Part shown: piece by piece, positions 7,549 through 16,935 of the stretch
Numbering within the stretch: the first letter of the stretch is position 1
Layout: each line of letters opens with the position of its first letter
Assembly (NCBI RefSeq): GCF_023161665.1
Contig: NZ_JALNTW010000026.1
Location: forward strand, 1-43,270
DNA from: Shewanella sp. 1CM18E
GTDB lineage: Bacteria; Pseudomonadota; Gammaproteobacteria; Enterobacterales; Shewanellaceae
Length of the DNA stretch: 43,270 bases
Direction of reading: 5' to 3'
Notes under the pieces: model-generated
What the model was told of the DNA's origin: nothing
Databases searched by the model: none
The model's input: only the letters and a program-made list of their open reading frames with translations
Translations under genes and position numbers: made by a program

Positions 7549-9396
7549 ATGCCAAAACTACGTTCAGCAACCAGTACCGAAGGCCGTAATATGGCAGGAG
7601 CACGCGCATTGTGGCGTGCAACAGGCGTGAAGGACAATGATTTTGGTAAGCCAATTATTGCCATTTCAAACTCGTTTACTCAGTTTGTACCTGGGCATGT
7701 GCACCTTAAAGATATGGGCTCGTTAGTTGCAGGCGCGATTGAAGAAGCTGGTGGTATCGCTAAAGAATTTAATACTATTGCCGTTGATGACGGCATTGCG
7801 ATGGGACACGGCGGCATGCTTTATAGCTTACCGTCACGCGAGCTGATTGCCGACAGCGTTGAATACATGGTCAACGCGCATTGCGCCGATGCCTTAGTGT
7901 GTATTTCAAACTGCGACAAGATCACTCCGGGCATGTTGATGGCATCGTTACGACTGAATATTCCAGTGATTTTCGTCTCTGGTGGACCGATGGAAGCGGG
8001 TAAAACTAAGCTTTCAGATAAACTGATTAAGCTCGATTTGGTTGATGCTATGGTTGCTGGCGCAGACGAGCGTGTATCAGATGAAGACAGTGAAAAGATT
8101 GAACGTAGTGCTTGTCCAACATGTGGTTCATGCTCGGGTATGTTTACTGCTAACTCAATGAACTGCCTAACCGAAGCGCTAGGTTTATCATTGCCGGGTA
8201 ACGGCTCAATGCTAGCGACTCATGCCGATCGTCGTGAACTTTTCTTGGAGGCTGGACGCCGCATTATGGATTTAACGACGCGTTATTATCGCGATGACGA
8301 TGAGTCTGCATTGCCACGCAATATCGCCAATTTTGCTGCCTTTGAAAATGCGATGACACTTGATATCGCCATGGGCGGGTCAAGTAATACCGTATTGCAC
8401 TTGTTAGCGGCGGCGCAAGAAGCTGAAGTTGATTTTACTATGGCAGATATCGACCGCCTTTCTCGCCTTGTGCCGCATCTTTGTAAAGTGGCACCAGCAA
8501 CACCAAAGTATCACATGGAAGATGTGCACCGCGCCGGTGGCGTAATGGGCATTTTAGGTGAGTTAGACCGCGCAGGCTTACTACACAATAACGCCTACCA
8601 CGTAGTGGGTAAAAACTTGGCGCAAGTATTGGCTAAATACGACATTGCTCAGAGTGACGATGCTGCAGTACGTAAGTTCTTCTCAGCAGGCCCTGCAGGA
8701 ATTCCAACCACTAAAGCCTTTAGCCAAGATTGTCGCTGGGACAGTGTTGATGATGACCGTCAGGAAGGTTGTATCCGCAGCCGTGAGTTTGCCTTTAGCC
8801 AAGAAGGTGGTTTAGCGGTATTAGCAGGTAATGTCGCCGTCGATGGTTGTATCGTTAAAACTGCAGGCGTTGAAGTCGAAAACCATACCTTTATTGGTAG
8901 TGCACGTGTGTATGAAAGCCAAGATGACGCAGTTGCTGCGATTTTAGGTGGTGAAGTGGTAGCTGGCGATGTGGTAGTGATCCGCTATGAAGGCCCTAAA
9001 GGCGGCCCTGGTATGCAAGAGATGTTGTATCCGACTAGCTATTTAAAATCACGTGGATTAGGCACTAAGTGTGCACTTATTACTGATGGTCGTTTCTCTG
9101 GTGGTACATCGGGTTTATCTATTGGCCATGTTTCACCTGAGGCGGCAGCTGGTGGCACCATTGGTTTAGTGCAAACGGGTGATCGTATTGAGATTGATAT
9201 TCCTGCACGTTCAATCAAATTGGCGATCAGCGATGTTGAATTGGCCGCGCGTCGCACTGCGATGGAAGCGCTAGGCAAAGATGCTTGGAAGCCATTGGGG
9301 CGTGTAAGGCAGGTATCACTAGCGCTTAAAGCGTATGCGCTACTTGCGACTAGTGCCGATAAAGGCGCTGTGCGTGATACCAGTAAATTAGTGTAA
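7549..9396 (+). CDS. ilvD: dihydroxy-acid dehydratase
   Basis: Iron-sulfur dehydratase converting the dihydroxy acids to 2-keto acids in valine and isoleucine synthesis. From MPKLRSATSTEGRNMAGARA it is 615 residues (E. coli 616). The Fe-S ligands are conserved: CISNCDKITPGM with Cys122 and ACPTCGSCSGMF with Cys195, matching E. coli numbering. GPKGGPGMQEM and TDGRFSGGTSG are near the C-terminus. An upstream in-frame ATG at 7516 would add 11 unconserved residues; the ATG at 7549 aligns with the family start and has AAGGA nearby (7537-7541). The 137-bp gap after ilvE shows no terminator. Confidence 0.96.
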   Translation: MPKLRSATSTEGRNMAGARALWRATGVKDNDFGKPIIAISNSFTQFVPGHVHLKDMGSLVAGAIEEAGGIAKEFNTIAVDDGIAMGHGGMLYSLPSRELIADSVEYMVNAHCADALVCISNCDKITPGMLMASLRLNIPVIFVSGGPMEAGKTKLSDKLIKLDLVDAMVAGADERVSDEDSEKIERSACPTCGSCSGMFTANSMNCLTEALGLSLPGNGSMLATHADRRELFLEAGRRIMDLTTRYYRDDDESALPRNIANFAAFENAMTLDIAMGGSSNTVLHLLAAAQEAEVDFTMADIDRLSRLVPHLCKVAPATPKYHMEDVHRAGGVMGILGELDRAGLLHNNAYHVVGKNLAQVLAKYDIAQSDDAAVRKFFSAGPAGIPTTKAFSQDCRWDSVDDDRQEGCIRSREFAFSQEGGLAVLAGNVAVDGCIVKTAGVEVENHTFIGSARVYESQDDAVAAILGGEVVAGDVVVIRYEGPKGGPGMQEMLYPTSYLKSRGLGTKCALITDGRFSGGTSGLSIGHVSPEAAAGGTIGLVQTGDRIEIDIPARSIKLAISDVELAARRTAMEALGKDAWKPLGRVRQVSLALKAYALLATSADKGAVRDTSKLV

Positions 9397-9424
9397 TGGA
9401 TTTAACGGGTTTAAGAGGTAGTTT

Positions 9425-10975
9425 ATGTTGGCTTTAGCATCACAATCGCAACTGGATTTAGCCCACTATTATTTACAGAAAATCTTACTGTCGTCGGTTT
9501 ACGATGTCGCTAAAGTTACGCCGCTTTCGAGTATGAACAAACTGTCTGCGCGCTTAGGCTGTCAGGTGTTTTTAAAGCGTGAAGATATGCAACCAGTGCA
9601 TTCTTTTAAGCTGCGTGGCGCTTATAACAAAATAGCTGAGCTGACGACTGACGAGTGTGCGTGCGGCGTTGTTTGCGCCTCAGCTGGCAATCATGCTCAG
9701 GGCGTAGCATTGTCTGCGTCAGCTCGTGGTATTAGTGCGGTGATTGTGATGCCAGAAACCACACCTGATATTAAAGTCGATGCGGTTAGACGTTTAGGTG
9801 GTGAAGTGGTGTTGCACGGGCAAGCATTTGATCAAGCGAACGCCTATGCTAAGAGTTTGGCTGAAAATGAAGGCCGGGTGTATGTAGCGCCGTTTGACGA
9901 TGAAGCTGTTATTGCTGGGCAAGGTACCGTTGCGCAAGAGATGTTGCAGCAGCAGCGAGATCTTGAAGTGGTGTTTGTACCTGTTGGCGGTGGTGGCTTG
10001 ATTGCCGGGGTTGCGGCTTATTACAAAGCGGTGATGCCACAAGTTAAAATTATTGGCGTAGAGCCAGAGGACTCGGCTTGTTTAAAGGCGGCACTGGATG
10101 CTGATGAGCGGGTAGTGTTATCGCAAGTTGGATTATTTGCTGACGGCGTAGCAGTTAAGCAAATTGGTGCAGAGCCTTTTAGACTGGCGCGTGAGTATGT
10201 TGATGATGTGATTACGGTGACGTCAGATGAAATCTGCGCCGCGGTAAAAGATATCTTTGAGGATACTCGCGCGATTGCTGAGCCGTCAGGTGCGCTGTCG
10301 CTGGCTGGTCTGAAAAAGTATATCGGCACTAACGGCAAAGGTGAAAAGCTTGGCGCGATTTTAAGTGGTGCCAATGTCAATTTTCATAGCTTACGTTATG
10401 TGTCTGAACGCTGTGAATTGGGCGAGCAAAAAGAAGCGATTCTAGCGGTAAAAGTACCGGAGCGTCCGGGGATATTTTTGCGCTTTTGTGAGCTGTTAGA
10501 ACAACGGGCAATGACCGAATTTAACTATCGCTTTAGTAGTCGTGATAAAGCGGTAGTGTTTGCGGGTATTCGCTTGTCTAACGGTCAAGATGAGTTAAAT
10601 GAGATTATTGCTAAGCTCGAATCTGAAGGCTTTGGTGTGCAGGATTTATCGAATGATGAAACCGCTAAACTGCATGTGCGTTACATGGTCGGTGGTCAAC
10701 CACCAGAGCCGATAGAAGAGCGCTTGTTTAGTTTTGAGTTTCCGGAGCACCCCGGTGCGCTGTTTAAGTTTTTAACCACCTTACAAAGCAAGTGGAACAT
10801 CAGTTTATTCCATTATCGTAATCATGGTGCTGCCTACGGTAGAGTGTTGGCGGGTTTTGAAGTGCCTGCGAGTGATAGTTTACCGTTCCAGCAGTTTTTA
10901 ACTGAATTAGGTTTTGTTTATCAAGAAGAAACAGACAGTCCTGCGTATCAACTGTTCTTAGATAATCGCGATTGA
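9425..10975 (+). CDS. ilvA: threonine deaminase, biosynthetic (L-threonine ammonia-lyase)
   Basis: First enzyme of isoleucine synthesis: it deaminates threonine to 2-ketobutyrate with PLP. At 516 residues it is the long allosteric form (E. coli 514). The PLP lysine is Lys62 in PVHSFKLRGAYN, as in E. coli; the glycine-rich phosphate loop VPVGGGGLIAG lies near residue 190. The C-terminal third has two ACT-like regulatory halves, beginning with AILAVKVPERPGIFLRFC and FSFEFPEHPGALFKF, which bind isoleucine and valine in the family. Start ATG at 9425 follows AAGAGGTAG. It is the last gene of the cluster and is followed by a terminator. Confidence 0.96.
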   Translation: MLALASQSQLDLAHYYLQKILLSSVYDVAKVTPLSSMNKLSARLGCQVFLKREDMQPVHSFKLRGAYNKIAELTTDECACGVVCASAGNHAQGVALSASARGISAVIVMPETTPDIKVDAVRRLGGEVVLHGQAFDQANAYAKSLAENEGRVYVAPFDDEAVIAGQGTVAQEMLQQQRDLEVVFVPVGGGGLIAGVAAYYKAVMPQVKIIGVEPEDSACLKAALDADERVVLSQVGLFADGVAVKQIGAEPFRLAREYVDDVITVTSDEICAAVKDIFEDTRAIAEPSGALSLAGLKKYIGTNGKGEKLGAILSGANVNFHSLRYVSERCELGEQKEAILAVKVPERPGIFLRFCELLEQRAMTEFNYRFSSRDKAVVFAGIRLSNGQDELNEIIAKLESEGFGVQDLSNDETAKLHVRYMVGGQPPEPIEERLFSFEFPEHPGALFKFLTTLQSKWNISLFHYRNHGAAYGRVLAGFEVPASDSLPFQQFLTELGFVYQEETDSPAYQLFLDNRD

Positions 10976-10993
10976 TGGAGTTTTTAGGGCATC

Positions 10994-11029
10994 AAAGGCA
11001 GCGGCATTTTACATGTAGCTGCCTTTTTA
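10994..11029 (+). terminator. terminator at the end of the ilv operon
   Basis: AAAGGCAGC at 10994-11002 pairs with GCTGCCTTT at 11018-11026 over a 15-base loop, ending in a T-run. It lies 18 bases after ilvA. Confidence 0.85.
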
Positions 11030-11270
11030 TTTCTGTTAATCGCTATAAATATTTATCAGCTAGGCGGTTGATAGTATTGGAGCTTCTTCTGTAGTATGGT
11101 CAGAAAGTCGTCTTTAAATACTAGCACTTTACGCTGTTAAAGATGGAACAATAATAATATTCCACTAAAGACTGACTTCACGTAGGGGCTTAACGGTATT
11201 TTTCGTTATAGCAGTATGGCATCAGTCAAACCTTAACCTTATTAAATCGCCAAGTTTTAGAGGAAGTATC

Positions 11271-12407
11271 ATGTTACCTGCACCGTTTATCGAGTCATTT
11301 TCACCGCCACGTCGTATTTTAATGGGGCCGGGCCCATCAGATGTTTATCCTGAAGTGTTAGCTGCGCAAGCTAAACCTACTATTGGTCATTTAGACCCTT
11401 TGTTTGTTGCTATGATGGATGAGCTTAAAGCGCTGATTCAATATGCTTTTCAAACCACTAACGAGATGACATTAGCGGTTTCAGCGCCAGGTAGTGCAGG
11501 CATGGAAACCTGTTTTGTGAATCTGGTTGAACCGGGTGAAAAAGTGATTGTTTGCCGTAATGGTGTGTTTGGTGAGCGCATGCGCCAAAACGTTGAGCGT
11601 GTTGGTGGTATTGCGGTCGTGGTTGATAACGAATGGGGCGAAGCGGTTGACGCTGATCTGGTGGCGAGCGCATTAGCTGCCAACCCTGATGCTAAATTCT
11701 TAGCCTTTGTGCATGCAGAAACATCAACCGGTGCTCTGTCTGATGCCAAAATATTATGTGCATTAGCTAAGCAACACGATTGTTTGTCGATTGTTGATGC
11801 GGTGACCTCATTAGGCGGCGTAGAGTTAAGAGTCGATGAGTGGGGGATTGATGCCATTTATTCCGGCAGTCAAAAGTGTTTATCTTGCGTGCCGGGCTTG
11901 TCGCCTGTGTCGTTTTCACCCGCCGCGGTTGAGAAGCTAAAAGCACGTAAAGCGCCGGTGCAGAGCTGGTTTTTAGATCAAACTTTAGTGATGGGTTACT
12001 GGGATGCATCGAGTGACGGTAAGCGTAGCTATCATCATACTGCACCTGTAAATGCTCTGTATGCCTTACATGAATCACTGCGTTTATTAGCTGCAGAAGG
12101 GTTAGAGCTTGCTTGGCAGCGTCATGCGGATATGCACCAAGTCTTGCGTCATGGGCTACAGCGTTTAGGGCTACGCTTTGTGGTGACAGAAGCTGACCGT
12201 TTACCCCAGTTAAATGCAGTGTATATTCCTGAAGGGATTGATGATGCCAAGATCCGTAAGCAACTACTGGAAAATTATAATTTAGAGATTGGTGCTGGCC
12301 TGGGCGCACTAGCGGGTAAAGCGTGGCGCATAGGTTTGATGGGTTATGGTGCTCGCCGTGAAAACGTTGCCTTATGCTTGAAAGCATTGGAAGAAGTGCT
12401 GGCTTAG
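11271..12407 (+). CDS. class V aminotransferase (serine/alanine-glyoxylate aminotransferase family)
   Basis: 378-residue fold-type I PLP enzyme. The N-terminal LMGPGPSDVYPEVL and the PLP-aspartate segment SIVDAVTSLGG (Asp176) are typical. The Schiff-base lysine is Lys202 in YSGSQKCLSCVPGLSP, matching the SGSQK motif of alanine-glyoxylate and serine-glyoxylate aminotransferases. The natural donor and acceptor cannot be fixed from sequence: alanine, serine or another small amino acid with glyoxylate or pyruvate are all possible. It has AGAGGAAG before the ATG and lies alone between two terminators, so it is transcribed separately from the ilv operon, although its place beside it suggests a link to amino acid metabolism. 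Confidence 0.9.
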   Translation: MLPAPFIESFSPPRRILMGPGPSDVYPEVLAAQAKPTIGHLDPLFVAMMDELKALIQYAFQTTNEMTLAVSAPGSAGMETCFVNLVEPGEKVIVCRNGVFGERMRQNVERVGGIAVVVDNEWGEAVDADLVASALAANPDAKFLAFVHAETSTGALSDAKILCALAKQHDCLSIVDAVTSLGGVELRVDEWGIDAIYSGSQKCLSCVPGLSPVSFSPAAVEKLKARKAPVQSWFLDQTLVMGYWDASSDGKRSYHHTAPVNALYALHESLRLLAAEGLELAWQRHADMHQVLRHGLQRLGLRFVVTEADRLPQLNAVYIPEGIDDAKIRKQLLENYNLEIGAGLGALAGKAWRIGLMGYGARRENVALCLKALEEVLA

Positions 12408-12444
12408 CTAATTTGGTATAAGTATTGGTTGTTTATTGAAAAAT

Positions 12445-12475
12445 AAAAGTCCGCTCAGTTGAGCGGACTTTTTCA
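12445..12475. terminator. bidirectional terminator between the aminotransferase and the copper receptor
   Basis: A perfect 13-bp stem (AAAAGTCCGCTCA at 12445-12457, TGAGCGGACTTTT at 12460-12472) has A and T runs on its two flanks, so it can work for both convergent genes. Confidence 0.9.
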
Positions 12476-12491
12476 GTTAATGAGGTAAAGC

Positions 12492-14480
12492 TTAGAAAGT
12501 ATAATCCACTTTGACCCAAGCGATGCGACCCGGTTCATTAACTTGGAAAGTGGGTTCGCTGCCGGGAATATCGTTACCCGCTCCAGAGCGACTAATGTGC
12601 TCGGCATAGGTAATATCAAATAGGTTTTCAACACCAAAGCTAACCAATAGTGCATCGTTGTGCTTCCAACTTGCGTTGAACGAAAGCGTACCAAAGCCGC
12701 TGCTTTCAGCTAAGTCTTGGCCTGAAATATTGCCCTCACCAATAGCGACTCGGTCTTGGGCTGCCACTAGACGCCATAGTAGACCCGCTGCCCATTGATT
12801 GTATTGGTAGTCTAAGGTGATACGTCCCTCAAGCGGTGGAATTTGCCCTAGCGGTGTGCCAGCGGTGTCGTTATCTCCATGGCTATAGCTAACGCTTGTT
12901 TGCGTTGAAAAGTGCTCAGTGAGTGGAATGGTTGCGGCGATTTCACCACCATAAACTGTTGCATCAATATTGTATGCGCTGGTTTTATCTGTGTTTGCAT
13001 CAATTAAGATATAGTCACGGATCTCACCGTAAAATAGTGAAGTAGAGATAGCAATGTCAGCTTCGTAGATCCATCCGATATCAAGCTGAGTGGTTTTCTC
13101 TGGCGCCAAGTCGAAGGCTTTTTGGCTTGGGTTATTCACATCGGCTTTCATGATCTCCCAGTAATCAGGAATGCGCTGCGCGTGGCCAACACCTGCGTAG
13201 TACTGGCTATTGCCTGACGTTAACTCATAGCGACCGTAACCACTGAACAAGTCATCGCTGCGCTCACCTTGTTGACCAACCATAAGCTCAGTTTTCCAAT
13301 GGTCGTAACGTGCGCCAGCAAGCAATTGCCCGTGGGATAATTCATAAGTGGATTCAACAAATAAGCCACTGGTTTGATAGCGCATATTGTCTTTAAACGG
13401 TTTATTGAGCAGATCATCAAGTCCATTATCAACAGCAGGGTTAATGCTGCGGCCTTCATGGATACTGTCCATATGGTCAACACCAGCAGTTAATGTCCAG
13501 TCGCTAGCTAAGCTAAAGTCGAGCCATAAATGCCCGCCCGAAGTGGTGCGTCTAACGTTAGTGCCTGAATTTATCCCTTGGTCAAACTGATCCATGATAT
13601 GGTCATTTTCATTGGTGTAAGCTTGCAGCTCAATGCTGTTTAGCCACTGGCTATCAAATTCGTGTTGCAGTAAAAAGGTTAGGTTTTCATTGCTAATTTC
13701 GCGGGCCTTATTGGCACGATCGGCATACTCTGCTTCCCCAGACGAGCTACCATAAGCTAGCTCTAAAACGGTTTGTTCAGTAGGGGTCCAACCAAGTGCA
13801 AAGTTGTAGTTAGAGCGGTCGTAGCTTGATTGGACCTTATTGCCGTCACCATCTTTGTAATGGTCGCTTGATGACTGGTTAACATCCATATCGAAGTAAT
13901 GTTTTTCGTCACCCGCTTTCAGTTCGACCAAGTAATCGGTACGACCAAAACTACCAGCGGTCATACTCGCGCGGCCATCAAGCCCTGGTTCATCAAAGCT
14001 GTGACGGTCTTTTTCAAATAGCACAGTACCAGCGCTACCTACAGGGCCGTACTTAACAGTTTGTGGGCCTTTAATTACGGTGATATTGTCATAGGCTTCT
14101 GGGTAAATATAGGCTGTTGGTGGATCCATGCGTCCGCCACAGGTTCCTGCGACATGCTGGCCATCATCAACAATACTTAAGCGTGAGCCGCCTAAACCGC
14201 GCAGGCTAGGATCGCCCCCGGCGCCACCCTTTCGGCCGATACTAAACCCTGGAATGGTCTTTAAAAAACCTGCGCCATCATATGCAGGTAAAGGTAAGCG
14301 TGGTTTTTTGGGGTCGGTATAGGTTTTGGTTGGGTCTTTCATCAATTCGCCAGTGACCACGATGCGCTCTACAGTTTGCGATTCGTCAGTTTTTGTCACA
14401 GCTTCACTGGCTAAACAGGGGAGAGAGATTAATCCCAAGGTGACGAAAGGAATCGTCAAAATACTTTTCTTGTTCATCAT
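12492..14480 (-). CDS. TonB-dependent copper receptor (OprC/NosA type)
   Basis: 662-residue outer-membrane receptor. A signal peptide is visible (MNKKSILTI ... LPCLASEA), then a TonB box-like ERIVVTG near residue 39, the plug (to about residue 165) and a beta barrel ending in aromatic WVKVDYTF. The plug contains GTCGGRMDPPTAYIYPEAY, with Cys114 and Met118 in a CxxxM arrangement, and ENDHIMDQF gives His294-x-Met296. In Pseudomonas OprC, a CxxxM pair plus an HxM pair bind copper, so all four ligands seem present. VIKGPQTVKYGP is the plug hallmark of the family. Start could be either of two adjacent Met. No cytoplasmic copper genes are next to it. Confidence 0.9.
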   Translation of the reverse strand: MMNKKSILTIPFVTLGLISLPCLASEAVTKTDESQTVERIVVTGELMKDPTKTYTDPKKPRLPLPAYDGAGFLKTIPGFSIGRKGGAGGDPSLRGLGGSRLSIVDDGQHVAGTCGGRMDPPTAYIYPEAYDNITVIKGPQTVKYGPVGSAGTVLFEKDRHSFDEPGLDGRASMTAGSFGRTDYLVELKAGDEKHYFDMDVNQSSSDHYKDGDGNKVQSSYDRSNYNFALGWTPTEQTVLELAYGSSSGEAEYADRANKAREISNENLTFLLQHEFDSQWLNSIELQAYTNENDHIMDQFDQGINSGTNVRRTTSGGHLWLDFSLASDWTLTAGVDHMDSIHEGRSINPAVDNGLDDLLNKPFKDNMRYQTSGLFVESTYELSHGQLLAGARYDHWKTELMVGQQGERSDDLFSGYGRYELTSGNSQYYAGVGHAQRIPDYWEIMKADVNNPSQKAFDLAPEKTTQLDIGWIYEADIAISTSLFYGEIRDYILIDANTDKTSAYNIDATVYGGEIAATIPLTEHFSTQTSVSYSHGDNDTAGTPLGQIPPLEGRITLDYQYNQWAAGLLWRLVAAQDRVAIGEGNISGQDLAESSGFGTLSFNASWKHNDALLVSFGVENLFDITYAEHISRSGAGNDIPGSEPTFQVNEPGRIAWVKVDYTF

Positions 14481-14613
14481 GGTGTCACTGTCGTTATTTA
14501 TTTTTCGCCTGTTTTACAGGGCTTTATAAATACAACAAACCAATTTGTCCCAAGGTGCGACAAAGGGTCACAGGTAGGTGTGACAGGCTTCACTTTCTTG
14601 AGGGGCGCACATA

Positions 14614-14638
14614 GAAAAAGGGCGATAATATCGCCCTT
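14614..14638 (-). terminator. terminator of the NSS-family transporter gene
   Basis: Inverted repeat AAGGGCGATA / TATCGCCCTT at 14618-14638; read on the minus strand it is followed by a five-T run. It lies 26 bases after the transporter stop codon. Confidence 0.8.
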
Positions 14639-14664
14639 ACAAAGTTTGCTCAAAATGCGGCTAT

Positions 14665-16020
14665 TTAGCTAATTAGCTGCACAATAATCATGATGATTAA
14701 AAGTGGGCAAATGTACTTCACATACCAAGGCCATACTTTCCAGAAAAGACTATTAGCTTGCACACCTTCTTGCTGACTAATCGCTGTTATTAACTGATTT
14801 CTGTTCCATACCCAACCTAAGTAGATAGCAATACCTAGGGCGATTAGTGGCTGTGCACGCTCAGTGGTTAGGGTGATCATAAAGCCGAATAGGCTGTCGA
14901 AATTAAACACCACAATCATAGATAGCGCTGCAATTAAGCTGCCTACAAGCAAAGTTGCTTTGTCGCGGCTTAAGGTAGTTTTCTCAACTAAGTAGCTGGT
15001 GGGCACCTCAACAATTGAGATAGCTGAAGTTAAACCGGCAATGGTCATTAAGATAAAGAACACAATCGCTAATAGGTATTGGCTCACACCGCCAATGGTG
15101 TCGAATAGTGCAGGCAGTACAGTAAACACTAAGGTGTCAGAGTTCAGTAAGCTGCCATCTTCTGCAAAAATTTGTACGCCGTTATGCTGCGCCACGTACA
15201 TAGCTGGGATCACCATTAATGCCGCTAAAAATGCCACAGAGGTGTCGGTCAGGGTGACGTAGGCGGTTAGCTTAGCTAGGTCTTCTTTCTGGCTTAAGTA
15301 AGCGCCATAAACCATCATTGCCGCAGTACCAATGGTTAATGAGAAAAAGGTCTGTCCTAGCGCGCCAATCAATACATCAGCATCAAATACCCGAGAAAAG
15401 TCTGGTACTAGTAATACTTCTAAACCTTGCATAGCACCAGGTTGAGTCAAGATGTACACCACGCCAGCGACTAAGATTAATAACAGCATTGGCATTAGGC
15501 GTTTAGACCAGCGTTCGATCCCTTTTTGCACCCCTTGGCGGATCACTAAAATCACCATGGCGATAAAGATAAGGGTAAACACTAGATTGCGCGACAAACT
15601 AAAGTCCATTAACCAATTAGCCGCTTGTGTTTGGCCACTGATCTCGGCAATTGGCGCAATAGCAAAGCTAACAAACCAACCAGATAAAATACTGTAGAAA
15701 GTACAGATCAATGTGGCGGTAATGATAGAAATAAAGCCAATAGCCTTACCAATTTTTTTACTCAGCGGGGTGTTGGCGACTTTAGCCATAGCATCTGCAG
15801 GGTTGGTTTGGCCGTGGCGACCAATCATGAGTTCGGCCATTAACATTGGATAGCCGAGTACTAAGATCAGAAACAGATAAACCAGCAAGAAAGCACCGCC
15901 GCCATGAGTGGCAGCTTGAGTTGGGAAACCCCAAATATTACCTACGCCCACCGCAGAACCTGCCGCGGCCATAATAAAGCCTATTTTTGAGCTAAAGTGC
16001 CCTTGTTTTACTGTACTCAT
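14665..16020 (-). CDS. sodium-dependent transporter, NSS (SNF) family
   Basis: A 451-residue inner-membrane protein with about 11-12 hydrophobic segments. The first helix has the family hallmark IGFIMAAAGSAVGVGNIWGFPTQAA, with the unwound GSAVGVGN stretch that binds Na+ and substrate in LeuT-like structures. Members bring in amino acids or related amines with Na+; the substrate is unknown here. An upstream start (16050) would add ten residues, MIKIVRKRAP; the ATG at 16020 (MSTVKQGHFSSK) agrees better with the family and has a purine-rich stretch before it. It follows an Lrp/AsnC regulator on the same strand after a 344-bp gap. Confidence 0.92.
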   Translation of the reverse strand: MSTVKQGHFSSKIGFIMAAAGSAVGVGNIWGFPTQAATHGGGAFLLVYLFLILVLGYPMLMAELMIGRHGQTNPADAMAKVANTPLSKKIGKAIGFISIITATLICTFYSILSGWFVSFAIAPIAEISGQTQAANWLMDFSLSRNLVFTLIFIAMVILVIRQGVQKGIERWSKRLMPMLLLILVAGVVYILTQPGAMQGLEVLLVPDFSRVFDADVLIGALGQTFFSLTIGTAAMMVYGAYLSQKEDLAKLTAYVTLTDTSVAFLAALMVIPAMYVAQHNGVQIFAEDGSLLNSDTLVFTVLPALFDTIGGVSQYLLAIVFFILMTIAGLTSAISIVEVPTSYLVEKTTLSRDKATLLVGSLIAALSMIVVFNFDSLFGFMITLTTERAQPLIALGIAIYLGWVWNRNQLITAISQQEGVQANSLFWKVWPWYVKYICPLLIIMIIVQLIS

Positions 16021-16364
16021 TGGAGCTCTCTTTCTGACTATCTTGATCAACTAAGAGCGCGCATATTAGTGGTTTAAAATACCGGGTCAACGCTTTTAAA
16101 TTTCACTAAAATCTATTTAAAAGCTATATTTTCTTGTTTATAGCGTTATCTAGGATTAAAAAGTTCTTTAATATGATTTCGATTAGTGTTTTTCTGCGTA
16201 ACGCTAGCTTTGTAAGTTGCTGTGCGCAATAAAATCATTATCGCTTTAAAGACAAAAATGCGAGCGAATGCACAAATTATAGTCGTAAAGAGTTACAACG
16301 GCTGGGATGGCGGCAGGTTCTGCCGCTGAACATACTTAGATTGAGATTTATACTTTGAGGAAAT
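16021..16364. other. noncoding region between the Lrp-like regulator and the transporter
   Basis: No ORF is supported. The right end holds a GC-rich hairpin (GCGGCA at 16310-16315, TGCCGC at 16321-16326) without a T-run. The remainder is AT-rich and should include the transporter promoter and possibly Lrp-type binding sites, which are too degenerate to call by eye. Confidence 0.4.
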
Positions 16365-16841
16365 TTACAGGGGCAGCGGAATGCTGGTTTGATTTTTAAC
16401 CTGTTTAAGCACAAAGCTTGAACGCACACCTGCGATATGATCATTGGTGGTGAGTTTATCGAGCAGGAACACTTTAAAGTGTTTCATATCGCTTACTAGC
16501 ACTTTAATTTGGTAATCAGCATCGCTACCAGTAAGCAAACTACACTCTTGCACTTCATCGTAACTGCTAATTTTTTCTTCAAAGGCATCTAAGATTTCGG
16601 TGGAGTGTTTCTCTAAGCGGATCTGAATATATGCAGTAAGCGCCAGATTAAAATGTTCGGCGCTAAGCAGGGTAGCGTAGCCGCTAATATAACCAGACTC
16701 TTCCAGTGACTTTACCCTTCTTGAACAAGGAGATGGAGACAGCCCCACTTTTTCTGCTAATTCTTGATTGGACAATTTACCATGCTGTTGCATGAGTTTA
16801 AGTATGTGCAGGTCAATTTTGTCTAATTGCAATTCAGCCAT
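16365..16841 (-). CDS. Lrp/AsnC-family transcriptional regulator
   Basis: 158 residues from MAELQLDKIDLHILK. The N-terminal helix-turn-helix covers about residues 8-60 (LSNQELAEKVGLSPSPCSRRVKSLEESGYI) and the C-terminal half is the RAM/AsnC effector domain (LTAYIQIRLEKHS, then VQECSLLTGSDADYQIKV). Such proteins form octamers and sense amino acids. The longer reading frame upstream (to 16961) is not family-like; the start at 16841 has GAGG seven bases upstream. It probably regulates itself or the amino-acid-type transporter downstream, by proximity only. It is shorter and different from global Lrp, so it is a local AsnC-type regulator. Confidence 0.93.
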   Translation of the reverse strand: MAELQLDKIDLHILKLMQQHGKLSNQELAEKVGLSPSPCSRRVKSLEESGYISGYATLLSAEHFNLALTAYIQIRLEKHSTEILDAFEEKISSYDEVQECSLLTGSDADYQIKVLVSDMKHFKVFLLDKLTTNDHIAGVRSSFVLKQVKNQTSIPLPL

Positions 16842-16935
16842 CAACGGGCCTCGCTTTTTATTTATTTTATGGCAGGCAGAATACCGGAAATAAAGCTGAG
16901 CGCAAGTCAGCCTGCACCCTAGGCTAGCTAGGCTT

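Noticed and set aside
11767..12387. A 206-codon reading frame opposite the class V aminotransferase
   Set aside because: It lies fully antisense to a well-supported gene and its translation has no recognisable domain; it reflects codon bias of the real frame.
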